11,924 nucleotides of DNA from JANLTP01 sp031363055 (GTDB lineage Bacteria; Pseudomonadota; Gammaproteobacteria; Burkholderiales; Burkholderiaceae_E): contig JANLTP010000043.1 of the NCBI GenBank assembly GCA_031363055.1, forward strand, positions 1 to 11,924, read 5' to 3'. Positions within the stretch are counted from its first letter, which is position 1. Every line of letters starts with the position of its first letter. Under the pieces are notes generated by a model, which ran no database searches, was not told where the DNA came from, and was given only the letters and a program-made list of their open reading frames with translations. Both the position numbers and the translations under genes were made by a program. Positions 1-6,301 of this stretch are shown here, piece after piece.

Positions 1-335
1 AGCGGATCGACCTGTCCCTTGAGTTCGTCGAGTTCACGATGCACCGCCCGCATGAATTCGTGAAAATGAATGCGCAACTTGCGCTTGACCGGAATGGCGG
101 TATAAAAACAATCCATCAGAAAACTTTTGCCACGACCGACACCGCCATGTAACCAAACGCCACGCGGCACATTCGGCCGGTTGACCAATCGCTTCAGGCG
201 GTTCGAGCGACGTGCCCGGAAGTCGACGAATTCGTCGAACATCTGTTGCAGGCGCTGCGCCGCCCGCAGTTGCGCCTCGTCGGCGGTGTAACCGCGCCGG
301 CTCAGCGCGTCCAGATAAGCGGCAAGAACAGTCAA
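1..335 (-). CDS. zapE: Cell division ATPase ZapE / AFG1-like ATPase, 5' part only
   Basis: The first 111 codons or so of an AFG1/ZapE-family P-loop ATPase are present; the gene runs off the low-coordinate edge. The Walker A motif GGVGRGKS is at about residues 64-71, in the family context (WLHGGVGRGKSFLMDCFY), followed by the family HFHEFM motif at about 90-95. Family knowledge: ZapE is a cytoplasmic ATPase that interacts with the FtsZ ring in E. coli, and mitochondrial AFG1 relatives act in respiratory-protein quality control. The start is inferred as TTG at 335-333. It overlaps the lpdA stop by four bases (TTGA), which suggests translational coupling. An in-frame TGA lies 13 codons upstream with no ATG or GTG between, so TTG is the only common start. 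Walker B and the C-terminal half are outside the window. Family is confident; the exact start is less so. Confidence 0.9.
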   Translation of the reverse strand, partial: MTVLAAYLDALSRRGYTADEAQLRAAQRLQQMFDEFVDFRARRSNRLKRLVNRPNVPRGVWLHGGVGRGKSFLMDCFYTAIPVKRKLRIHFHEFMRAVHRELDELKGQVDP

Positions 336-1762
336 GCGTTCAGAGCACGTTTGTCCACGGCCAACGATGCTTCACGCATGACTTCGGACATGGACGGATG
401 CGGATGACAAATTCGCGCAATGTCTTCGGCTGCGGCCCGAAACTCCATGGCGACAACGGCCTCGGCAATCAAATCCGAGGCGCTGGCCGCAACGATATGC
501 ACGCCGAGAATTTCGTCGCTGACGGCATCCGCCAAGACCTTGACGAAACCATCGGCATGATTCAACCCTAGCGCCCGACCATTGGCCGCAAAGGGGAACT
601 GCCCTGCCTTGTAGGCGCGCCCTTCGGCCTTGAGTTGCTTCTCGGTCTTGCCGACCCAGGCGATTTCAGGCGATGTATAGATGACCCACGGAATACAGTT
701 GTAATCAATATGCGGTTTCTGACCGGCCAACAATTCAGCCACCATGACCCCTTCATCTTCGCCCTTGTGCGCGAGCATCGGTCCGCGGACGACATCGCCA
801 ATGGCGTAGATTCCTGCCGCCTGAGTCTGGCAATGATCATCGACCTCAATAAAGCCACGCTCGTTGACCACGACGCCAACGGTTTCCAGTCCAAGTTGAT
901 CGGTATTCGGGACGCGACCGACCGAGACGATCAAGCGATCACACTCGAGCACTTGTGCTTCGCCCTTGTTGTCCTGGTATTGCACCGATACGGTCGATGC
1001 CGTCGCTGCCACTGCGCCGATTTTCACGCTGAGCGCAATGTTCAATCCCTGCTTGGTAAACGTCTTCCAGGCTTCCTTGGCAACCCCTTCATCACAGGCA
1101 CCCAGAAATTCCGGCAGCGCCTCCAGAATCGTGACCTCGGAACCCAGCCGACGCCATACCGACCCGAGCTCCAGGCCGATGACCCCTGCACCAATGACGG
1201 CCAACCGCGCCGGGATCGCGTCGAACGCCAGAGCGCCCTCGTTATCGCAGATCAGCTTGTTATCGACGGTGATGCCGGGCAGATGACGGGCCTTCGAGCC
1301 GGTAGCGATAATCACATTGCTGGCTTGCGCTTCGGTTGTGCCGGACTCTGCCTTGACCGTAATCGAATACAGAGCATCAGTTTTGCCCGCCAACGAAGCA
1401 TGACCCTTGAGCCAGGTGATCTTGTTTTTTCGAAACAGGAACTCGATACCTTTGGTCATCTTCCCGACAATGGCATCCTTGCGCGATTGCATTTTGCCCA
1501 GATCGATCGAAATCCCCTGGACATTAATGCCATGGTCGCCCAGGTGATGACTGGCTTTCTCGAATTCCTCGGAAGACGCCAGCAGCGCCTTGGACGGAAT
1601 GCAACCGACGTTCAGACATGTGCCGCCCAGCGCGCGTTCACCTTGGGGATTAATCCACTTCTCAACGCAAGCCACCTTGAAGCCGAGTTGAGCCGCCCGA
1701 ATGGCCGCAATGTATCCAGCCGGCCCGGCACCAAACACAATCACATCGAATGAGTCAGACAT
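332..1762 (-). CDS. lpdA: Dihydrolipoyl dehydrogenase, E3 of the 2-oxoglutarate dehydrogenase complex
   Basis: This 476-residue flavoprotein re-oxidises the dihydrolipoyl group of E2, passing electrons through a disulfide and FAD to NAD+. The FAD-binding motif GAGPAG is at residues 11-16 and the redox-active pair is C49/C54 in GGTCLNVGCIPSK. The NAD-binding Rossmann motif GAGVIG is at 191-196 and the second FAD motif (YAIGDV) at about 319-324. The dimerisation domain carries the catalytic His/Glu pair H455 and E460 in HPHPSMSE. Length is normal for the family. The start is ATG at 1762-1760. A longer frame reaches 1870, but it would overlap the end of sucB and add 36 residues unlike any E3. 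A TAAGG ribosome-binding sequence sits about 8 nt before the ATG and contains the sucB stop codon. Its place after sucA-sucB marks it as the dedicated E3 (odhL), although it may also serve pyruvate dehydrogenase. Confidence 0.97.
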   Translation of the reverse strand: MSDSFDVIVFGAGPAGYIAAIRAAQLGFKVACVEKWINPQGERALGGTCLNVGCIPSKALLASSEEFEKASHHLGDHGINVQGISIDLGKMQSRKDAIVGKMTKGIEFLFRKNKITWLKGHASLAGKTDALYSITVKAESGTTEAQASNVIIATGSKARHLPGITVDNKLICDNEGALAFDAIPARLAVIGAGVIGLELGSVWRRLGSEVTILEALPEFLGACDEGVAKEAWKTFTKQGLNIALSVKIGAVAATASTVSVQYQDNKGEAQVLECDRLIVSVGRVPNTDQLGLETVGVVVNERGFIEVDDHCQTQAAGIYAIGDVVRGPMLAHKGEDEGVMVAELLAGQKPHIDYNCIPWVIYTSPEIAWVGKTEKQLKAEGRAYKAGQFPFAANGRALGLNHADGFVKVLADAVSDEILGVHIVAASASDLIAEAVVAMEFRAAAEDIARICHPHPSMSEVMREASLAVDKRALNA

Positions 1763-1772
1763 AGTTTGCGCC

Positions 1773-3098
1773 TTATAGATCGAGCAGCAGACGCGCGGGA
1801 TCTTCGAGTGCGTCCTTGATGCAGACCAGGAACAGAACGGCCTCACGACCATCAATGATCCGGTGGTCATAGGACAGGGCCAGATAGTTCATCGGGCGAA
1901 TCACGATTTGCCCGTTCTCGACGACCGCACGGTCCTTGGTTGCATGTACGCCCAGAATGGCAGCCTGCGGCGGATTGATGATTGGGGTTGACAGCATCGA
2001 GCCGAACACACCGCCGTTCGAGATCGAGAACGTGCCACCACTTAATTCCTCTATGCCGAGCTTGCCGGCTTGCGCCCTCTTGCCAAAGTCCGAGATCTGC
2101 GCTTCAACCTGTGCAAACGTCATCTGATCAACATCGCGGATCACCGGAACGACGAGGCCGCGCGGTGATCCTACGGCAACCCCAATATCGAAGTAGCCGT
2201 GATAGACGATATCGGTACCGTCAACCGAGGCGTTGACGACCGGGAATTTCTTCAACGCATGTACGGCTGCCTTGAGAAACAAGGACATGAAACCCAACCG
2301 AACCCCGTGGGTCTTCTCGAATTGTTCCTGATACTTCTTGCGCAAGTCGATGACCGGCTGCATGTTGACTTCGTTGAAGGTCGTCAGAATTGCGTTGGTC
2401 GCTTGCGATTGCAGCAATCGCTCTGCGACTCGCTGGCGCAATCGTGACATCGGTACGCGCTGCTCTGGGCGACCCGCCAGCAGTTTTGTCACGTCCATCG
2501 GCAACCTGACCTCGGGAAGGTTGGCTCCTTGCGCCAGGGCTGGTATGGCACCTGATTTCGTGCTCGATCCGGCACTTGACCCAGCACTTGACGCCGTACC
2601 TGACGCGGCATTTGGCGCCGCGCCTGACGCCGTACTCGATTGCGCCGCCAGGACATCGCCCTTGGTCACCCGGCCATCGCGACCGGTACCGGCCACCGAC
2701 TCGACCCGAACGCCCGTTTCGGCCAGCATTTTGGCGGCCGAGGGCATTGCGATAGGCGAACCGGAAAGGCCGGGTGCACTGCTCGCTTGAACAACCGGGG
2801 CAACGGTAGTGGCCGCCCCTGAAGCTGCCCCTGAAGCTGCGCCTGACGTTGCAGTCGCTTCGGTATCCAACAGCGCAATGATTTCACCGGACGCCACTGT
2901 GCTGCCATCAGGCTTCAGTATTTTCGTCAAAACACCAGCCGCAAACGCCGGCAACTCAAGCACTACCTTATCGGTCTCGATGTCGATCAGATTTTCATCG
3001 CGTGCGACTGCCTGACCCACTTGTTTATGCCATTGCAACAAGGTGGCTTCAGCCACCGACTCCGACAACTGAGGTACTTTGATTTCGACAATCGCCAT
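1773..3098 (-). CDS. sucB: Dihydrolipoyllysine-residue succinyltransferase, E2 of 2-oxoglutarate dehydrogenase
   Basis: This 441-residue E2o core protein (OdhB) transfers the succinyl group from lipoyl-lysine to CoA. The N-terminal lipoyl domain spans about residues 2-77, with the lipoylated lysine at K44 in the ETDKVVLE motif. An Ala/Ser linker (about 81-115) precedes the peripheral-subunit-binding domain (about 116-152), which docks E3/E1. A second low-complexity linker (about 153-190) leads to the catalytic acyltransferase domain (about 213-441). The active-site motif DHRIIDG lies at 411-417, with H412 and D416 as expected catalytic residues. There is one lipoyl domain, as usual for E2o. 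The start is ATG at 3098-3096 with GGAG 5 nt upstream. The gene lies 85 bp after sucA and 10 bp before lpdA. Both linkers are encoded by 12-bp repeats (see separate entries), so their length may vary between strains. Confidence 0.97.
   Translation of the reverse strand: MAIVEIKVPQLSESVAEATLLQWHKQVGQAVARDENLIDIETDKVVLELPAFAAGVLTKILKPDGSTVASGEIIALLDTEATATSGAASGAASGAATTVAPVVQASSAPGLSGSPIAMPSAAKMLAETGVRVESVAGTGRDGRVTKGDVLAAQSSTASGAAPNAASGTASSAGSSAGSSTKSGAIPALAQGANLPEVRLPMDVTKLLAGRPEQRVPMSRLRQRVAERLLQSQATNAILTTFNEVNMQPVIDLRKKYQEQFEKTHGVRLGFMSLFLKAAVHALKKFPVVNASVDGTDIVYHGYFDIGVAVGSPRGLVVPVIRDVDQMTFAQVEAQISDFGKRAQAGKLGIEELSGGTFSISNGGVFGSMLSTPIINPPQAAILGVHATKDRAVVENGQIVIRPMNYLALSYDHRIIDGREAVLFLVCIKDALEDPARLLLDL
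2560..2643 (-). repeat. Degenerate 12-bp tandem repeat in the second SucB linker
   Basis: Seven consecutive 12-bp units can be laid out by eye at 2560, 2572, 2584, 2596, 2608, 2620 and 2632 (plus-strand starts). Most share the plus-strand form G-[CT]-[AG]-C-[TC]-T-G-A-C-N-C-N; the outer units diverge. On the coding (minus) strand each unit gives four residues close to S-G-A-A / S-S-A-G, forming the flexible linker between the subunit-binding and catalytic domains of SucB. The repeat is in frame, so gain or loss of units would change linker length without frameshift. Confidence 0.75.
2815..2850 (-). repeat. 12-bp tandem repeat in the first SucB linker
   Basis: Two identical copies of the plus-strand unit GCCCCTGAAGCT (2815-2826 and 2827-2838) are followed by a diverged third copy (2839-2850). 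Read on the minus strand they encode S-G-A-A repeats in the linker between the lipoyl domain and the subunit-binding domain of SucB. Period and encoded tetrapeptide resemble the longer repeat at 2560-2643. Confidence 0.8.
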
Positions 3099-3183
3099 AT
3101 TGACTCCGGGAGGAAGCTATTTTTTTTTGAGAGATAGAGACAGTAACCAAGACAGAGCGGACAAACCGATGGAGCGAGTGTCG
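3099..3183 (-). promoter_or_regulatory. sucA-sucB intergenic spacer with A9 tract and sucB ribosome-binding site
   Basis: This 85-bp gap separates the sucA stop from the sucB start. On the minus strand it carries a run of nine A (3128-3120), then 12 nt further the GGAG ribosome-binding sequence (3107-3104) and the sucB ATG. I see no terminator hairpin on either strand and no convincing -35/-10 pair, so sucB is most simply read as co-transcribed with sucA. The A-rich stretch just before the ribosome-binding site could act as an upstream translation enhancer or a polymerase slippage site; that is inference. Confidence 0.5.
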
Positions 3184-6048
3184 TCAGGCCGGCTTTGTTT
3201 TGGTTCGTGTCTTGACCTCGCCCAGCGCAGCGTTCAAAAGCTCCTTGAGCTGCGCATAGTGTTTGTCGTAATAACCGACCGCCGGCGAAGCCGATGCGGG
3301 ACGACCGGCGTAGGCCAGGCGCTGGCCTTCTTTCAGGGCTTCGTTGATGTGGTGTTGCACATAAAACCAGGCACCCTGATTCTGTGGCTCATCCTGACAC
3401 CAGGTCATCTGAACGGCACTCGGATACTTTTTGAGTTCGCTGTCGAAGGCTTTGTGCGGAAACGGATAAAGCTGCTCAAGGCGAATCAAGGCGGTATCGT
3501 CGATCTGGCGTTCACGACGCGCCGCCAACAAGTCGTAGTAAATCTTGCCGGTACAGAAAACGATCTTCTTGATCTGCTTGGCATCAAGCTTGGCGTCCGC
3601 TTCGGTCAAGACGGTGCGGAACTCGCCCTTCGAAAAGTCCTCGAGGCTGGACACCGCTTCCTTGTTGCGCAGCAGGGACTTGGGCGTCAGGATGATCAAC
3701 GGCTTGCGGAACAGGCGAATCATTTGCCGGCGCAGCAGGTGAAATATTTGCGACGGATTGGTCGGCTGCACGACCTGCATATTGTTTTCTGCACACAACT
3801 GCAGAAATCGCTCGAGTCGCGCCGACGAATGTTCCGGGCCCTGACCCTCGTAGCCGTGCGGCAACATCAATGTCAATCCCGACGCACGGCCCCACTTGGT
3901 TTCGCCGGACGAGATGAACTGATCAATGACTACCTGGGCGCCGTTGACGAAATCGCCAAACTGCCCTTCCCAGATGACCAGCGTATTCGGCTCGGCGGTC
4001 GAGTAGCCGTAATCAAATCCAAGCACCGCCTCTTCCGAGAGGACGGAATCAATGACGGTAAACGGGCCTTGATTCTCCGAGATATTGGCCAGCGGAATGT
4101 AGGTACCGGAATCCCATTTCTCGCGATTCTGATCATGCAGTACCGAGTGCCGGTGCGTGAAGGTTCCGCGGCCTGAATCCTGGCCCGACAAACGAATGCC
4201 ATAGCCACTGGCGAGCAGCGAAGCGAACGCCAGATGTTCGCCCATGCCCCAATCGATCGGTGCGTCGCCTTCACCCATGGCGCGACGATCATTGATGACT
4301 TTCTCGACCAACGGATGAACCTTGAAATTCTCGGGTACCGTCGTGATGCGTTTTGAGAGTCGTTTCAATTCCGCTTTGGGAATGGCCGTGTCAGCAGTGT
4401 CAGTCCACTTGCGACCCAGGAACGGCAACCAATCGACGGCGTACTTGCTCTTGTAATTCGATAACACCGGGTCTGCCGTGTGACGGCCCGAATCAAGTGC
4501 CGCTCGAACGCGGCTGACCATTTGTTCGGCATAGTCAGCCGAAATGGCGCCTTGGGCGACCAGTCGATCGGCGTAAATCTTGCGGGTGCCCGGATGCAGG
4601 GCAATCTTCTTGTACATCAAGGGCTGGGTGACGGCCGGCGTGTCCTGCTCGTTATGGCCAAGCTTGCGGAAGCAGACGATATCGACAACGACATCGCGGC
4701 GAAATTTGTGACGAAACTCGAGCGCAATCTGGGTCGCAAACACCACCGCTTCCGGATCGTCACCGTTGACATGCAGCACCGGCGCTTCGATCATCTTGAC
4801 AACGTCCGAGCAGTAGCTCGTCGAGCGCGCGTCGCGCGGGTCGGAGGTCGTGAATCCGATCTGATTATTGATGACGATGTGGATCGTGCCGTGCGTACCG
4901 TAACCACGAGTCTGCGCGAGATTCAGGGTTTCCATGACCACGCCTTGGCCTGCGAAGGCGGCATCACCATGTACCAGTACAGGCAGCACCTGCGAGCCGT
5001 CGACATCGCCGCGCCGATCCATGCGCGCTCGGCAAGAGCCCTCAACCACCGGATTGACAATCTCGAGGTGCGACGGATTGAAAGCCAGCGAGATATGCAC
5101 CGGGCCGCCCGGTGTTGAAATGTCACTCGAAAAACCGTTGTGATATTTGACGTCGCCGGAGGGCAATTCATCGGCGTGTTTGCCCTCAAATTCGGCAAAC
5201 AGATCGGCTGGCATCTTGCCAAGCGTATTGACTAGCACGTTGAGCCGTCCGCGATGCGCCATGCCGATGACGAGTTCCTGAACCCCCTGTTGCCCGGCGG
5301 TTTGCACCACCTCGTCCATCGCGGCTATGAAGCTCTCGCTACCCTCGAGCGAGAAGCGCTTCTGTCCCACGTAACGCGTATGCAGAAAGCGCTCAAGCCC
5401 TTCGGCCGATGTCAATCGCTCCAGAATCCGCTTTTTCTTGTCCGCCGAGAACTGCGGATTCGCACGCGTCGACTCGAGGCGCTGTTGCATCCAGCGCTTT
5501 TGCGCAGGATCGGACATGTACATGAACTCGGCGCCGATGGTGCCGCAATAGGTTTCCCGCAAGGCATGAACGATGTCGCGCAGTGAGGCCGATTCGAAGC
5601 CGAAATAGGCATTGGCCACGGAATAGATGTTGGCGTGATCACCCTCGGTGAAGTCATAAAACGCCGGCTCCAACTCGGGAATACCCGAGCGCTCCTGGCG
5701 CTTCAACGGATCGAGATCGGCCCACCGAACGCCCAACATACGGTAGTTGGCAACCAGTGATTGAACATAAACCTGCTTGCGCGCTGACGCTGCATCACCG
5801 CCCATTAACTGCGGCCGTAATTTGCCTTCCTTGGATCGCTCGGAGAACGACTGAACGATCGGGGCGTGCGCTACGTCACGGGTTTGCGCGTTGCCGTCGG
5901 AGGCCGGAACGATTTGCAGGTTATCGAAGTATTCCCGCCAGGTATCGGAAACCGAACCCGGATTGTTGAGATAACTCTCGTAGAGATCCTCAACGTAAGG
6001 GGCGTTACCGCCGAACAGATAAGAGTTCGACTGAAATGCTTTCATCAT
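3184..6048 (-). CDS. sucA: 2-oxoglutarate dehydrogenase E1 component
   Basis: This 954-residue thiamine-diphosphate enzyme (OdhA) decarboxylates 2-oxoglutarate and succinylates the E2 lipoyl group, a controlling step of the TCA cycle. The N-terminal E1o segment (NSYLFGGNAPYVEDLY, about 8-23) is the part known to contact the complex core. Other landmarks are MAHRGRLN at about 263-270, FNPSHLEIVNPV at about 323-334, and HGDAAFAGQG at about 360-369. The thiamine-diphosphate motif runs from GDD (about 429) to N466 in GHNEQDTP. The C-terminal transketolase-like block has LPHGYEGQGPEHSSAR at about 729-744. Length matches the family (about 930-960). ATG at 6048 is chosen because AAAGGTG lies 7 nt before it. 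A TTG at 6051 and an ATG at 6045 are alternatives that alter only one residue. The gene lies after a strong terminator, so it probably has its own promoter. Confidence 0.97.
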   Translation of the reverse strand: MMKAFQSNSYLFGGNAPYVEDLYESYLNNPGSVSDTWREYFDNLQIVPASDGNAQTRDVAHAPIVQSFSERSKEGKLRPQLMGGDAASARKQVYVQSLVANYRMLGVRWADLDPLKRQERSGIPELEPAFYDFTEGDHANIYSVANAYFGFESASLRDIVHALRETYCGTIGAEFMYMSDPAQKRWMQQRLESTRANPQFSADKKKRILERLTSAEGLERFLHTRYVGQKRFSLEGSESFIAAMDEVVQTAGQQGVQELVIGMAHRGRLNVLVNTLGKMPADLFAEFEGKHADELPSGDVKYHNGFSSDISTPGGPVHISLAFNPSHLEIVNPVVEGSCRARMDRRGDVDGSQVLPVLVHGDAAFAGQGVVMETLNLAQTRGYGTHGTIHIVINNQIGFTTSDPRDARSTSYCSDVVKMIEAPVLHVNGDDPEAVVFATQIALEFRHKFRRDVVVDIVCFRKLGHNEQDTPAVTQPLMYKKIALHPGTRKIYADRLVAQGAISADYAEQMVSRVRAALDSGRHTADPVLSNYKSKYAVDWLPFLGRKWTDTADTAIPKAELKRLSKRITTVPENFKVHPLVEKVINDRRAMGEGDAPIDWGMGEHLAFASLLASGYGIRLSGQDSGRGTFTHRHSVLHDQNREKWDSGTYIPLANISENQGPFTVIDSVLSEEAVLGFDYGYSTAEPNTLVIWEGQFGDFVNGAQVVIDQFISSGETKWGRASGLTLMLPHGYEGQGPEHSSARLERFLQLCAENNMQVVQPTNPSQIFHLLRRQMIRLFRKPLIILTPKSLLRNKEAVSSLEDFSKGEFRTVLTEADAKLDAKQIKKIVFCTGKIYYDLLAARRERQIDDTALIRLEQLYPFPHKAFDSELKKYPSAVQMTWCQDEPQNQGAWFYVQHHINEALKEGQRLAYAGRPASASPAVGYYDKHYAQLKELLNAALGEVKTRTKTKPA

Positions 6049-6062
6049 CAATATTCACCTTT
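6049..6062 (-). promoter_or_regulatory. sucA ribosome-binding site
   Basis: The minus strand reads AAAGGTG at 6062-6056, a near-ideal Shine-Dalgarno sequence, followed by 7 nt and then ATG at 6048-6046. The spacing favours this ATG over the TTG directly upstream (4 nt spacing) and the second ATG at 6045 (10 nt). Confidence 0.8.
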
Positions 6063-6159
6063 ACGGGACGAGTTTTTCGTCGAAGATGGCCAAACCGGAA
6101 CGGCTCGCAAGCGCATTGCACGTCTGACGACCTGTTCCGGCTTCCGGAATTCAAGGTCC
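6063..6159 (-). promoter_or_regulatory. sucA upstream region with CCGGAA/TTCCGG repeats
   Basis: About 100 bp lie between the gltA terminator and the sucA ribosome-binding site. They hold an inverted repeat, CCGGAAC at 6095-6101 and GTTCCGG at 6134-6140, plus an adjacent palindrome TTCCGGAA at 6142-6149. Because the upstream operon ends in a terminator, this stretch should contain the sucA promoter and any operator. I could not identify a -35/-10 pair close to the sigma-70 consensus here, so the exact promoter is not called. Confidence 0.4.
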
Positions 6160-6190
6160 AAACAAAAAGACAGGGGTGCTTGCCCCTGTC
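6160..6190 (-). terminator. Rho-independent terminator after gltA
   Basis: A perfect 8-bp GC-rich stem pairs GACAGGGG with CCCCTGTC (6169-6176 with 6183-6190) around a 6-nt loop. On the minus strand the stem is followed at once by TTTTTGTTT (6168-6160), the classic U-tract. Orientation and place, 112 bp after the gltA stop and 112 bp before the sucA start, make it the end of the sdhCDABE-gltA transcript. The plus strand lacks a comparable T-run after the stem, so it acts on minus-strand transcription. Confidence 0.92.
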
Positions 6191-6216
6191 AGATTGAGTA
6201 CATAACTTCCAGCTTG

Positions 6217-6225
6217 AGTATATCA
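6217..6225 (-). promoter_or_regulatory. Possible extended -10 element in the gltA 3' UTR
   Basis: The minus strand reads TGATATACT (6225-6217), matching the extended -10 form TGnTATAAT except at one base. No good -35 is visible 16-18 bp upstream, which extended -10 promoters can tolerate. Transcription from here would begin near 6210 and meet the terminator after roughly 50 nt. A chance match in non-coding sequence is quite possible. Confidence 0.3.
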
Positions 6226-6301
6226 TCGGCCTCGCGGCGAAGACCTCGATACCAGCCGTCGCAGACCAACGGCATCGAGCATCGCCAGCTCGCTCGCCGA
6301 T

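Noticed and set aside
635..1753. 372-codon open frame on the plus strand opposite lpdA
   Set aside because: It lies wholly antisense to a complete, motif-perfect E3 gene, and its translation shows no recognisable domain. Long antisense frames are expected from the codon bias of such genes.
1763..1870. 36-residue N-terminal extension of lpdA
   Set aside because: It overlaps the sucB coding end and is unlike E3 N-termini; the ATG at 1762 has a ribosome-binding site and begins right before the FAD-binding fold.
3104..3128. T9 run after CTCCGGGAG on the plus strand, considered as a plus-strand terminator
   Set aside because: The possible stem is only 3 bp, and there is no plus-strand gene for it to end.
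3079..4176. 365-codon open frame on the plus strand opposite the 3' part of sucA
   Set aside because: Antisense shadow of sucA. It starts near the sucB 5' end without a ribosome-binding site, and the translation is Arg/Leu/Gly-rich with no family features.
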